Shown here: one piece after another, positions 22,049 to 34,470 of the stretch | Layout of the letters: each line of letters begins with the position of its first letter | How positions within the stretch are numbered: position 1 is the stretch's first letter | Assembly: GCA_900169235.1 (NCBI GenBank) | Contig: FWCC01000260.1 | Location: 39,202-103,201, forward strand | DNA from: Zarea fungicola | Taxonomy: Eukaryota > Ascomycota > Sordariomycetes > Hypocreales > Cordycipitaceae | DNA: 64,000 nt | Reading direction: 5' to 3' | Translations under genes and position numbers: made by a program | The notes under the pieces: generated by a model | Told to the model about the DNA's origin: nothing | The model's input: only the letters and a program-made list of their open reading frames with translations | Database searches by the model: none

Positions 22049-22883
22049 CTTCGGTCTTGTCAAGATCCTGCGTATTCTGCTGTATGACATCAATTGAGCT
22101 CCTGTCTGAAACTTGCCGGGCGTTCCGAGTAAAAGCCGTCGTAAGATGCTGAAAACTGTTGGGTAATGAACGACACTCAAGGCGACGTGGTTTAAATAGC
22201 GCTTGAGCAGAAACCAGCACCCCCCATTGCTCTTACTATAATCAAAGAAATTTGTCATGCATTGAATCGAATGATATGCTCAACTGCAAAAACCCGGCTG
22301 AAAAAGCTGAAGTTTTGAGTCTGCAGTACCCACTCTACTGGCGGCGTACTGCAGCACTTGCTTCCGTTGCAGGTGTCACTTTGTTATCTACGTCTCTAAT
22401 CAAGACGTTTCTCACCCTTGCGCCGCTACGTTGCTTAATTATAATCCCAATAAAATTTCCGGAATACATTCTAAGATGAATAAGAGAATAATGCCTTGTC
22501 ATTTTTTGGGTCCTCTCCTTTAGCTACTTACCACCCTCTGGGTACTACTTTTGCGCCTGTTGTGATTAATGGATGAAAGAACAACGGCTTGGAGCTTGCA
22601 TTTTTGCAGTTAAGCTATAGGGTTGTGTACCCTGGACAAACTCCTTCGTAGCCACAGATTGGATCTAGCTCAATCACCATAACATGATATATTCTAGCCC
22701 TGCGCGACAACTACATACCGATGGAACCTAGTGACTCGCGTTGGTTGGCAAGTGCGGTGCAAAACGTTTTGTTATTCTCAATATTATCATGTCAAGGCCC
22801 AAGTGTCATGAACTTGTTTGCACTATAATCCATAGCCTTGGCTCACGGAATGTACACTAGAAAACGCGCAATTGCACTTTGTA

Positions 22884-22907
22884 CTAGGAAACCGTCTAGG
22901 AAACCGT
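22884..22907. repeat. 12-bp tandem duplication
   Basis: CTAGGAAACCGT occurs twice head-to-tail, followed by CTA. Confidence 0.8.
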
Positions 22908-23376
22908 CTATGAAATCATGAGTTTTCTCCTATAGCTAGTACGGCTATTATTAACAACTAGAATAAAGCAACTTACGAGGAACCGCTGGTGCAGACAATA
23001 ACAAAGGAGACTAAGCAGGACGTCGCAGAAGGCGACAATGCCTGCAGTTTGTAGGTTATACTATGTACTGCCACTTTCAGTTTTGCCCTGCTTAGCTCGA
23101 TCCTGAATGCAGGATTCTAGTTAACCAACCCGCGCCTAACCAACGATCCAACAGGGAGGAGATGTGGCTGAGACGTACTTCAAATGGCACTTAATTTCTC
23201 ACTATCCACCCATTGTGCAACTCTTGTTATATTTTAGCCTATGATATCAAGAGATAGAATACAATCTTGCATTGCGTTAAGCAAGCAGAAAACGAGGAAT
23301 AACCGCTCGTTTCTCGAAGCGCCAGAGAGTGCATACCCACGACAGTCACTGTGCCATTCAGAGGCTTAGAAATGGC

Positions 23377-24696
23377 CTATGTAGTTGCGTATGTAGTTCC
23401 GAGAGCCGATAGGCCGGTGCCATCATGGTTAATGAGAAAGTCTGGAAATGTTCCAAAGTAGGCGTACCTCGAAACGTAGCTTTGGGCATCCAACCACGGC
23501 AATACCTTCTGCAGAAAAGTAATCTGCTGAGCTTCCGATCCATAACACTGGAATTCGGTAATCCAAATTGGCAGATTGAGAGTATTATAGGCGTTTGTCA
23601 CGTTACCCTGAAACCAGAGAGCGCCGTCCTGGCCGTTACCTGGCTCACAATCCTGGTAGTAGTGAATAGCAGCAAAGTCAAAATGACATGAAGTACAGTT
23701 GCCAAGGAAGTACTGCGTCCAAACTCTAGAGTTATAGTTGCCGCCGGATGAGGAGCCGACATCGTTGTTCCATAGGACATTGGGCATACCGATCTTGACA
23801 GCGCTCTGAAATGGCTCCATGTAGGTTTTATACCCAGCAGCAGCGTCCGCCGGAAGAATATTGGCGGACCCAGAGTAGGTCAAATCTGGCTCGTTGAATC
23901 CAAGAATATTCTTCGTCCCAGGCGTTTGCACGGCGGCAGTCCAGTCTGGTGCCGCCCCAGTCGGTTTTCCCCACAGCATTGGCACGCTTGGGTTAACTAG
24001 AAGTTAGCGATGTTATACGGAACAAGAGCGGGATCTGGCGTCCAAGTGTTTAGCACCAACAGGCAAAAAACTCACAACTCGAAGAATGCATCTAGGTTCC
24101 AAGAAGGGTAGCCCCAATCGTAGCCCCAAGAGACCTTGCTGTAGCCTTTGAACATGTTGGCATATACTGCATTGCTGCTCGGGTTGTTGTTATTGTAAGC
24201 AAGGCCTCGCTTTCCTGTCCCTTGAGTAGGGGGACTGGTGCCGCCGGTCTGGTACACCGTTAAGCGATTTGGGCCTCCGCATATCTCAGCCGCGTTTCCC
24301 TTGCAAACCATGTTGCATTGGGAATTACCGTCTGGTGCAGGGCCACCGCCATTCCCTACCATATTTCCACACCCTAATAGCAATAAGTATGCTGAGTCGA
24401 TATCATGACCACTCTAAAACTGACTTACAACACTCGCCAGCATACTCAGTACCAGCAATTGAGAATCCCGCCGATTGACAAGCACTCTGACAAGCCTCGT
24501 TTGTCATAGAATTAGTGCCACCAGGAACTGCCACACTATGTGGCAATGCACGGCCAGATACATTATCGGTATAACATCCGAGTGACGTCCAGGTAGCCCT
24601 TGCTTTGATACTAGTAGAAGGAGGAGTTCTGCCAAGTACTGAACAAGTTGTCGCAAGAATAAACGTACTCACGATTATGCTGCGAGAGACTGCCAT
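23377..24696 (-). CDS. Secreted GH128 beta-1,3-glucanase with N-terminal WSC module, 391 aa
   Basis: Exons 24696-24429, 24373-24076 and 23986-23377 (minus strand) join in frame; the first junction rebuilds GECWCGN of the WSC domain and the second gives FEFVPMLWG. A signal peptide (MAVSRSIIVSTFILATTC) is followed by a WSC module (LGCYTDNVSGRALP ... CQSACQSAGF ... ECWCGNMV ... CNMVCKGNAAEICGG, residues about 38-125), which binds cell-wall glucans. The catalytic domain (Asl1/GH128) begins KRGLAYNNNN. It carries WGYDWGY, the acid/base Glu in ILGFNEPDLTYSG, HYYQDC, and the nucleophile Glu in LPIWITEFQCYG. It should cut beta-1,3-glucan outside the cell. It is divergently transcribed from the GH55 gene. 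The call is firm; cleavage mode is inferred from family. Confidence 0.92.
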
Positions 24697-26341
24697 GTTG
24701 AGAAAAAAGGGATTAGAAAGATAACTTGGAAGATATCAAGGCTAACGGATTATAGGGCTTCAAATGAGACGGATGGTGGGTAGATATAACTTTTCGAATC
24801 CACAACCCTGGCTCCATGTCCCACATGCGACTCGCGGTCAGGAGTACGAAAAGGTCCCAGCACTTAAATGCTGCATCTTACCACGTAAAATTCGAGGGCT
24901 CATTAGCTGTCAGAAATAAATGCGCGCATAGGTTTATGTCATTCGCTACTGGGTACGAAACAGTTCGAATGCGATGGGTGTGATTGGCAAAGCCACAACA
25001 CATTGGATGGCCGCTCGGTCTTGCTTAAGCCATGGTTGCCTCCCGACCATCAAGCCCTCACATCACTCTATGCATATACAAACCGCTCCAGCCCAAAATC
25101 TTGCTTGCACTGAGAAAGTTTCCCCGCGAGGGCTTTCGGCCATTCTCCCCGACATGGGGAGTATATGGGGACTGTCGGTTATAGATCTCTTAACCTGCAG
25201 GTTTACAAGAATTACCCCGTACTCTGTCCGCGTTTGGCAGGTGGCTTTTTGTGGAATTGTTTCTACATTTGCCCGCTTCGTCCCCGACTCATGAGAGGCT
25301 TTATCATTAATGACTACTCATGCTTCGCACCAACCTCTGCCCTTGTGACCCGAAAGTCCTTCATGCGCCACTTTAGCGTAAGATTTTAGAGCGAATTTGA
25401 AATCGTCCCCGCGACTGCCGCCCGTCAGGGGTCGCCCTCCTCAGGTCGAGCTACCCAACGCAAGTCATTCATTCTCCCCGAACCATATGATCGGCCCGAT
25501 AATCCTCTAGGTACCTGCTGAAAGGGGAACTGTGGGCACAGCTGCCTTATGATGTGCCGGTCCTAACTTACTTTTAGCTCAATTTCTACCCCAACGTTAT
25601 TGCACGGGAACCCCGCTCCTGAGGCACCCTGGACATTATTCGCTTTCATTCAACTCCTCCCTACCACTCCGGGTTTCTGGGAAATAGACAGCTTTCATTT
25701 ACTGATTAATAATAGTCCCCGAGTTAATCTATCTGCGTGCTATCGGACCGGTTACCAGCTCTAACCCAGTAATGAGATTTGATGCTCACCAGCGGCAGTT
25801 TCTCGTCCATGTCTCCTTGACGTGCAACTGGCTTGCAACTGGCGCAAAACCCACCGGACAAATTCACGGTCCTACTACACAAGCCGCATCTTTTTAGTAC
25901 AGAGTCATATACCCTGACGGCCTGCAGTTGGTAGTAGGGGCTCTCGACCGATGCGCTATTTTCAGCATCCCTTACTTGTGCTTCGGGAGATTTTACTCTA
26001 CGTGGAATTTCGAGCATTTTGCAACTATGTACATACGTCCAGTTGACAATTGGCCAGGCGCCACGCCGTGGCCAGCTGGCCGTCATCGTCCGAGACTCCC
26101 CGGCAAACACAGTCCTCACCCAACAAGCCTGATCAAATTCAGAATTTTTGCCGCTTTCAATGTAGTGATCATGTATCTCCACAGTCGAGCATCACTTGGT
26201 TCGGACTGGGTTGGTTATTCCGGGTGGAGATAGTTGCCTTTCATCCCCTATAAGTATCTTCCATCCCCTGAGATTAATCAGCGCCACAGTGGCAACCATT
26301 GTGTAACTATTCGGCCATCCATCCAAGAAGCATAATTTATC
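24697..26341. promoter_or_regulatory. Shared 1.6-kb divergent promoter region of two glucanase genes
   Basis: This lies between the start codons of the GH128 and GH55 genes and contains no supported gene. One minus-strand frame at 25724-26182 has no family resemblance. G/C-run motifs occur repeatedly between 25120 and 25450. Joint regulation of both genes is inferred from the arrangement. Confidence 0.5.
26245..26269 (+). promoter_or_regulatory. TATA-like box flanked by two CCCCT motifs
   Basis: CTATAAG at 26248-26254 lies about 90 nt before the GH55 ATG. It is flanked by CCCCT at 26245-26249 and 26265-26269, the core of the stress-response element. The role is inferred. Confidence 0.45.
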
Positions 26342-29300
26342 ATGAGGTCGATCTACGCTACAATTGTGGCCTTGTATGTACTTGGGGCTTCTTGCTCACA
26401 GGTTCGTGTTCCCGCGGTTGATGCCGTGGTACGAGAAGCTCCGCACGAAAAAGATTCCTACGGTCCCTTAGACCATACAAGCTCGGCTACTTCTTCTCTT
26501 AGTGAGCGCCAAAGTGCATCATACTGGTATGAGAATATTCAACACCAAGGGATATCCGCAACAGGCCCGAATGGGTTCAAGGTCTATCGCAACGTCAAGG
26601 ATTATGGAGCAAAAGGTATGACCCGATACTCAAGGCTTACACAAATACCCTGACTGTGTCGCCAGGTGATGGTGTTACCGATGATACTGCTGCCATAAAC
26701 GCGGCCATGAACGATGGTGGTCGTTGTGGCCGAGGTTGCGCATCAAGCACAACGACCCCTGCAGTTGTATACTTCCCCTCAGGCACCTATCTGCTTTCCT
26801 CCTCCATAATTGATCAGTATAATACTTTTATTATTGGAAACCCGAACAACCCTCCTGTGTTAAAGGCAGCACCCTCATTTTCAGGCTTTGGGTTGATAGA
26901 TGGAGACACGTATTATACCCAATTTTTGAACTGGGGTTCTACAAATGTTTTCTTCCGACAGGTCAAGAATTTTATTTTTGACACCACAAATGTGGCAGCA
27001 TCCAATCCATTATCGGCAATTCATTGGCCGACTGCTCAAGCAACAAGCCTGCAGAATCTCGTGTTCAACTTGAATGCGGCTCCTGGAACCCAGCATGTTG
27101 GGATATACTGCGAAGAGGGTGCGTCTCATAAAACTACCCCGTTTAGAGATCACAGCTAATTAGAACTGTATAGGCTCTGCTGGATTTGTCGCAGATCTTA
27201 CTTTCAACGGCGGTCTTATTGGTGCACAGATTGGTAACCAGCAATTCACCATGCGAAACCTTGTATTTAACAACTGTGTTACCGCTATCAAGCAAGGATT
27301 CAGCTGGACATGGCTTTACCAGGGCGTTAGTATCAATAACTGCCAGACTGGTTTCGATTTCACAAACGGTGGAAGTGCCAACCAAGCTGTTGGGGCTATT
27401 ACTATCCTTGACAGCTCAATCACAAACACCCCTGTTGGTATTCTAACGGCATTTAACCCACCCTCATCAAACCCCGCAACTGCAGGTAGCGTGGTCGTTG
27501 AGAACGTCGCTTTAACCAATGTACCAACTGCAGTGAAGCTGGACGGTGGCTCTACTATCCTTGCCGGTACTACAGGCTCTACAACAATTGCAGCTTGGGG
27601 TCAGGGTCATCAATACACTGCAACAGGTTCCAAGAGCTTCCAAGGCGCGTTCACACCAACCAACAGACCAGCATCTCTAGTTAGCGGCGGCAAGTACTAC
27701 AGTCGCTCAAAGCCCAGCTATGGCACTCTGCCTGTCTCATCCTTTGCAAGTGTACGAAGCGCTGGGGCCACGGGCAACGGGGTGACCGATGATACAACTG
27801 CACTTCAAAATATTATCAACAGCGCTACTGCTGCAGGCAAGATTGTCTTTTTTGATGCTGGAACCTATATTGTTACCCGAACGCTGCTTATTCCACCTGG
27901 TGCAAAGCTTGTTGGCGAAGGATTGGCTTCCATCATTCTGTCGAGCGGCGCCTTTTTCAACGACATGCAGAACCCACAGCCAGTGGTCAAAGTCGGCAAT
28001 GCTGGGTCTTCAGGACAGGTGGAGTGGTCAGACATGATTCTGAGTACTAAAGGTGCTCAAGCTGGTGCGATTCTCATTGAGTGGAATTTGGCCACTGCTG
28101 GAACGCCCTCTGGCATGTGGGATGTGCATGTCCGAGTTGGAGGTTTTGTGGGATCCGAACTTCAGGTTGCTCAGTGCAAAGTTGACCCAACTAGCACCGC
28201 GATCAAGACCAATTGTATCTCCGCGTATATGCTGATGCATGTCACCTCGTCTGCCTCAGGCTTGTACATGGAGAATAACTGGCTCTGGACTGCAGATCAT
28301 GATATTGACGATCAAAGCAACACACAAATTACAATTTACAGCGGTAGAGGGCTGCTTATCGAAAGCACCAGTGGAACGTTTTGGCTGTAGGTCTAAGCAC
28401 AGCTTTGAGCGACAAGACTAATGCTAACATCACCCAGTGTCGGCACTGCTTCTGAGCACAATGTTCTCTATCAATACCAGCTTGCGAACACTCAAAACAT
28501 CTACATGGGGGTTATCCAGACAGAAACACCGTGAGTTTAAGTCCCTTTTCGCTGCTAGAACTCTCTAACGACATGTTTAATAGCTACTACCAGCCCAATC
28601 CTCCTGCCCCAGCGCCATTCACAGTTGTACCCGCTCTCAATGACCCCAAGTTTGATAACTGTGCTGGCCAATCTGCAAGCTGTTACGATTCATGGGGTCT
28701 TCGCATCTTGAACTCCCAGAACGTTCTCATCTATGGAGCAGGTCACTATTCATTTTTTAACAACAACAATGGCTGTGAGTACATTTCCTTCAGCTGAAAC
28801 AAACAGTCAATATTAACAGTAGCCAGCGTGTGTCACACTTACTGGTGCAGCAACATGTCAAGTTAACATGGTTGATCTTGAAGGAACACTAAAGAATATC
28901 AACATCTACAACCTGGCCACTGTTGGTGTCATTAACATGATTTCAGAGGCTGGGAACAGCCTTGCTCTTGCTGCGGATAACATCGGTGGATTCTCTGACA
29001 TTCTCGCTCTATTCCAGCTGGCCTCTGGGACTGGAGGCGGTACCAACCCTACCACGACGGCTACTCCTACAACCCTATCTACTAGTACTACCAGTGCTAC
29101 CAACACCGCCACGCCTACTAACGGATGGCAATTCCGTGGCTGCTACACAGACAACGTAGGCGGAAGGGCTTTGTCGATGGGAGAGCCAGTTCCGGGAGGA
29201 GCCGCGGCAATGACTGTGGAAGCTTGCCAGACTGTCTGCCATGGACTCGGATATACATTGGCTGGACTCGAGTATTCACAAGAATGTTGTAAGTATTACT

Positions 29301-29566
29301 TGGACTATTGTTATTCTGTGCCGCAAAAATCTGACAAGAGTGCCATACAGGGTGTGATAATGCTCTCAAGAACGGAGGCGGTTTAGCGCCAGACCTCAAT
29401 GCTCAGTGCAATATGGCTTGTAGGGGCAACTCAGCAGAGACTTGTGGAGGACCGAACAGATTAAGTCTTTATAGCTACGGAAGTGGAAATGGAACAGCGT
29501 GAGTCCAAACCTGTTGCTCCAAGTGTAAATTTCTTGTCTAACTTTTACAGTATCCCCACGGCATAG
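26342..29566 (+). CDS. Secreted GH55 exo-beta-1,3-glucanase with C-terminal WSC module, 949 aa
   Basis: Eight exons join in frame: 26342-26615, 26666-27118, 27174-28386, 28438-28530, 28584-28774, 28827-29288, 29351-29498 and 29551-29566. A signal peptide (MRSIYATIVALYVLGASC) and a short propeptide precede two pectate-lyase-3 beta-helix halves. These open with VKDYGAKGDGVTDDTAAIN and with GATGNGVTDDTTALQ, the duplicated signature of GH55. A Thr-rich linker (residues about 820-850) leads to a WSC domain (FRGCYTDNVGGRALSMGEPV ... CWCDN ... CNMACRGNSAETCGG). The enzyme should release glucose or short oligomers from beta-1,3-glucan outside the cell. The WSC module probably anchors it to fungal-type cell walls, which suits mycoparasitism or wall turnover. 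The junctions are consistent, including the last 16-nt exon. Confidence 0.92.
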
Positions 29567-30011
29567 ACTCAGCTTCTTAATGTAGCTAACTTATTTAGAG
29601 TTGGATGCTGTTATGGGGTTCTTTAAACATCTCGGTCGTGAAACAGTGTTCTGAAACAATGGTTCCTGGCCAGTCTGCCTACACTAGATCCTTAGTATTT
29701 ATTGGTTGTCATGTATGCTCCGGTCTCAATCCATCATGTTTCATAGCGTAAAGCTACTGCCTGTAAGAAGCTAATCTGACTCCAAATATTAATCTCAGTT
29801 GTACGATGGAAGAGAAATATGTCCATCAATCTGGAGACATGGTGTACTACTTGCGACTTTCAATTTTGGTCGTAGTAATTGCCTCAAACCAACGTCAGTT
29901 TGGACATGTCATACTATATATTTCATTCTTAGATTTCTTCTACGCGCTACTTCTGTTTGTGGCGAGCGAAGCTCTCTTCTGATAGCTGTCTTCCAGGTAG
30001 TCCCATTTGAC
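29567..30011. other. Convergent intergenic stretch
   Basis: This separates the 3' ends of the GH55 gene and the sugar porter gene. Nothing else is recognised. Confidence 0.6.
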
Positions 30012-31804
30012 TTAGTTTGACTGGGACTTATTGCTTCGCTGGCCCTTCTCTAGCTCTCTCCCTGCAGCAAATTCTACACGTGTCTTCCACGCTGCAGTGT
30101 TGGTTGCGAAAATTTCATCAATTTCCTCTAGTGGCTTTCCTGCTGTCTCTGGAAAACAGAAAAAAACATGAACGGCCATGGCTAGAGAAAAGATTCCGAA
30201 TACTGGGAGCAAATTAGCTATCAGGACTATACCCAACTTAACCGGCGTTTACTAACGAAGGTAGGTTCTCCATGCGATATTGGCAAATGCAGGCGGTGTG
30301 AAGTACCCTAGTGCAAAGTTCATTGCCCAGCATGTCGAGGTTGAAATGGAAACACCCTTTGCCCGGAGTCGAAGCGGAAATAGCTCCGGGGGGTAGGTCC
30401 AAGAGACTGGACCCCAGGTTGGTGCAAATGAGGCAACAATCAGATATGATGCAGCTATGACGGCCTTGGAGGCAGACCCAGTAATCAGCCAAGACTCAGC
30501 TGCAATATGATTCAAGCCTCCCGGCGGAGCTGCATGTCCACGTGTGGCGAGGATGGCTGCCGTAATAAACCACCAGGTCATCAGGGAAAGAGCACCTCCA
30601 ATTAATAGTGGACGACGACCAACTCTGTCAACTAAAAGTAGAGCGGGAATTGTCATACACACATTTATGACATAGTTGATTGACGATGCCACGAGTCCAC
30701 TGTTCCCGGAGATACCGGCCTTTACCAAATTAGTAGGATGCCACCAGACATGTTCGACCGGTACTGATGCTCACCATTGCAAAAACATATGTAACATAGT
30801 ACATAATGACATTCATGCCCGTAAGTTGGGACCAGATCTGCGTGAATACCGCGATATGAGTTCGCCATCGTACCTCAGGACTGAGCAGCTCAGACCAGGA
30901 CACATTGGAGTTTTCTCTATCGAGTGCACAAAACTCATTGATTTCTTGCATTTCGGCTACCACGAAAGGATGCGAGGCATCCCCCTTGGCATGAACGAGT
31001 GCTATGACGCGCTCTGCCTCTTCCCAGCGATCTTGTTTTGCTAGCCAGCGTGGCGACTCCGGCAGGCAGAATAGTGCAAAGAAAAGAAATATAGCAGGAA
31101 TCATCTGTAACGCCCAAGGGACTCTGAAGGCAGTGGTAGATGGTGGTGTGGAACTCGCGCCAATGAATGAGCACCCATATGAAACGTAATACATAATCAA
31201 AATCCCCCAGGTTATGGCCCATTGCTGAGCGCCAACAAGCAGTCCACGCTTCGTCGGCGGCGCAATCTCTGTAATATAAACGGGTACTTGTGCAGAGCAA
31301 ATGCCGACCGAGATACCGTTGATGATACGGCCCACAATTAGCATTGCGATGTTTTGAGAAGCGCAGACTATAATTGATCCGATGCACCTAGTCTTCGCGT
31401 CAGTGGACTTTCATGAACAAGGTATCATAGAAATCCCTACCATATAACGGCTCCGTATTGGATGGAGACCTTTCGACCAAACCTATCAGAGAGAAATCCC
31501 GATACGAGAGCGCCTAAAAACGAGCCTCCGGCCATTGATGCCGTTATGCCACCTTGAACAGAGGAAGATGGACCGGCGCATTGTTGTACAGTTTTTGTTG
31601 GGTCATAGGTCTCCGGTTTGTCGTTGAAATAGCACAGATACTGTTGTGTAGTAATTCTGCAAACAGCATAGTTTAGAATACTGCTTTGAAACAGCTGGAG
31701 AGATTGACTGACATGGCAGACATGGAAGAAATATCAAACCCAAACAAAGCACCGCCGACAATTGCGATTGCGGCGATAGCATATATGTTACCAATCTCAC
31801 GCAT
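30012..31804 (-). CDS. MFS sugar porter, 524 aa
   Basis: Exons on the minus strand: 31804-31713, 31656-31441, 31387-30775, 30719-30257 and 30202-30012; phases agree at every junction. The protein has about 12 membrane spans and the sugar porter signatures: GGALFGFDISSMSAM in helix 1, SDRFGRKVSIQYG (motif A), RIINGISVGICSAQVPVYI with the EIAPPTKRG loop, PESPRWLAKQDR, and at the C-terminus FPETAGKPLEEIDEIF. Fungal proteins of this type import hexoses or disaccharides by proton symport at the plasma membrane. The gene is head-to-head with the alpha-galactosidase gene, so galactose, melibiose or raffinose-type sugars are plausible substrates; that is inference. A start at ATG 31804 gives the usual short N-terminus. 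Confidence 0.92.
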
Positions 31805-32411
31805 GATGAGTGTTGAGTAACAGTGTCTGTATGGTTAAGATTTAAGTAGAAAGTTGAAAACAGTGCATAGATGTGACGACGGTAGTAAGAGGATGGGACT
31901 ATCCGAATAAGTTCAAATAAGTTAGGATATCAAGACCATTATATATTCGCGAGCTTGATCAGAGGTTCTTTTTTGAGATTCGCAATCCACCATGTTCAGT
32001 GTGGCGTTTCTGTCACTGAATGATCCGGGGTAAACTCGTAGTCAGTTTCCACTTTGGGACAGAGGGGCAGGGGTCTTTGGGCTACAGTCGCCAGGTAGCG
32101 CTCTGGATCACTTGAGCATGCTCGATTGCAAATAAGTCAGAAATATCAGAATCAGCAAGGTAATAAGCCGCGGTCAACTAGCATTGAATGACGTAGCCAG
32201 CGCTGCTGCCGCCTAAAGAGCACCGCAAAAGCGTCGCTTCTAGGGTTTCCTACCAGATCGGGCTTCTGCTTAAAACTATTAATACAACGGCTTCCCACAA
32301 ATTGCAGCTCTTTAAGCCAAACTACAGCCTGCATTACTTGCCGTAAGTTGGCACACTAAAGTTTCAAGAATATAACATTATTCTCCCATAACAAGCCAAT
32401 TTTAACCGATC
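31805..32411. promoter_or_regulatory. Divergent promoter of sugar porter and alpha-galactosidase
   Basis: A 607-base region separates the two start codons. A minus-strand TATATAA at 31939-31945 lies about 135 nt upstream of the porter ATG. Two AGGGG motifs at 32063-32067 and 32069-32073 and a CCGGGG (matching the CreA consensus SYGGRG) at about 32026 are candidate regulatory sites. Shared control is inferred. Confidence 0.5.
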
Positions 32412-34052
32412 ATGTTTCCATCTCCGAAGCACTTGGTAGCAGCCGCTGCCTTTAATGTCGCCTCTGTACTGGCATTGGACAATGGCCTTGCAGTTACCCC
32501 TCAAATGGGATGGGTGAGAAGTTCACTGACGCTTTTCTACACGAGAAACTGACTCGATGTTAAACAGAACACATGGAGCTCGTTTGGTTGCAATCTCGAC
32601 GCTAGTGTCATCTTGGACACAGCGGAGAAGTTGGTCAAGTATGGGTTCCGTGATGTCGGCTACCAGTATATCATCCTGGACGATTGCTGGTCGGATGGCA
32701 GGAATTCATCTGGCTTTTTGCGACCGAACATGACAAAATTTCCTGATGGCATCGACGGCCTCGCACGCAAGATCCACGATATGGGCATGAAGATTGGTAT
32801 TTATTCTAGTGCGGGAACATTGACCTGTGCCAGATATGAAGGATCTCTTGGCCATGAAGAAAAGGATGCCCAGGTCTGGGCAGAATGGGGCGTATGTCTG
32901 ATTTCCAGCGTCAGGATTAGTGTAATTGTACCATGCGATGCTGACAGTGGCACCAGATTGACTACGTCAAGTATGATAACTGCTTCAACAACGGGCAAGA
33001 AGGCACACAGCAGCTCTCATTTGATCGCTATAATGCCATGAGTGAAGCCCTGAATAAGACTGGAAGACCAATGCTTTACAGCATGTGCAACTGGGGCGTT
33101 GACGGACCATGGCTGTTTGCGCCAACCATTGCCAATTCTTGGCGCATCACCGGCGACCTGATAGACACTTTTGATCGAGACGATCCTCAGTGTCCTTGTG
33201 TAGAGAAGGAGGGCCTAGATTGCAAAGTACCAGGGTTTTATTGTTCAATGATGAACGTTGTGAACAAGGTAGTGTATTACCCTTCCAAGGCATTCCAAGG
33301 CGCTTGGAACGACATGGATCTTCTTCGTACGTATCAAGTCTTTTCGTAAATTTGATCAATTATTTTGCTAACAGTCAATCCTCACAGAGGTTGGTAATGG
33401 TGCGATGACCGATGAGGAGTACAAGGCGCACTTCTCCATTTGGGCAGCAATGAAATCCCCGATGATCATGACAAATGTTCTTTCCAAGCTTGATCCAGCC
33501 ACACTCTCGATTCTACAGAACACAGCCGTCTTGGCCGTTTCGCAGGACTCATTGGGCTCGTCGGCGACACGGCGCTGGCGATATTTTGTCAACGATACCG
33601 ATTCTTTCGGCCAAGGAGAGATTCAGCTATTTACTGGAGGCTTATCCGGAGGGGACGAGCTAGTACTGTTTCTCAATGCTGGCTCAAGGGAACGGGAAAT
33701 GAATGCAACACTTGCAGAGATATTCTGGGCAAACGGCGCCAGTGGCACGGCGCCACAAGTGAAAGAAAGTTGGGATATTTTTGATCTGTGGGCTGGGCGT
33801 CAGTCAAACGCCACTGCTTCTAGTATTATCTCTGGGAATATTACCATCCCACTAAACATGACGTCGGTGTATGGAAACCCACGCTTGGGATACGCCAAGA
33901 CGCCGCTCGCAAATGACACAAGGCTCATGGGCTCCAAGATAGGGTCTGTATCGGGATCTGAGGCAGTACGTGTTCGAGTGAAGCCTCATGGGGTGGCAAT
34001 GCTGCGGCTAAGGCAAAGGTCCAATGATTCGCCCGAGAGAGATGAGCTCTAG
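32412..34052 (+). CDS. Secreted alpha-galactosidase, GH27, 486 aa
   Basis: Exons 32412-32513, 32568-32891, 32957-33326 and 33388-34052 join in frame. The signal peptide (MFPSPKHLVAAAAFNVASVL, then A) leads into GLAVTPQMGWNTWSSFGCN, the GH27 opening. Then come YIILDDCWSDGR, GMKIGIYSSAG, the nucleophile Asp in DYVKYDNCFNN, SMCNWG, the acid/base Asp in NSWRITGDL, and NDMDLLQVGNGAMTDEEY. A C-terminal beta domain follows. The retaining enzyme removes terminal alpha-1,6-galactose from galactomannan, raffinose-type sugars or melibiose outside the cell; several N-x-S/T sites fit secretion. It sits between a divergent sugar porter and a Zn2Cys6 gene. Length matches the family and the call is secure. 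Confidence 0.95.
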
Positions 34053-34470
34053 GGATGCCCCTCCCAAGAGTGGAAACTCACGATTAGTGTCTTGTGAACA
34101 CAATCCAAGTTGAAGTAGTAGCGATGTCTGGGTAGCAATGAATTGAAGGCCAATCAGGCCCGGTTGTGGGCCAGAGACTTATGCGCTCTCTTTTGTGATT
34201 ATGAATTAAAACACCGTTCGGCTATAATTGGCAGTACGTGACTGAAAGTGATGAGTAAAATCATGGCGGCAAGCACCACTGGAGGCAATTACGGAGCTAG
34301 TTTCTGTTTACCCCAGACCAGAGAACAACGGATGCGGGGTATCATTGCAGATCTTAGTCGAGAATTATGCTGCTGACCCACGTCCACAAGTCGTTGAAAA
34401 GGGAAACTCGCCCCGCGCTCTAGGATTTGCCAGCTTGACTCGACAATGAAAGACTCTAAACACTGAGAAA
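34053..34470. other. Intergenic, same-strand genes
   Basis: 418 bases between the GH27 stop and the first exon of the downstream regulator. It presumably holds the terminator of one and promoter of the other. No specific signal was recognised. Confidence 0.55.

Larger units (their letters stand above)
20204..23376. other. Gene-poor 3.2-kb stretch with tandem micro-duplications
   Basis: No supported gene. A minus-strand frame at 21227-21517 and a plus-strand frame at 22252-22479 lack family resemblance or useful splice context. Three direct duplications of 10-14 bp are annotated separately. Confidence 0.55.

Noticed and set aside
25724..26182. 152-codon minus-strand frame in the glucanase promoter
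   Set aside because: No recognisable domain, odd composition, and it lies within a promoter region between well-supported genes.
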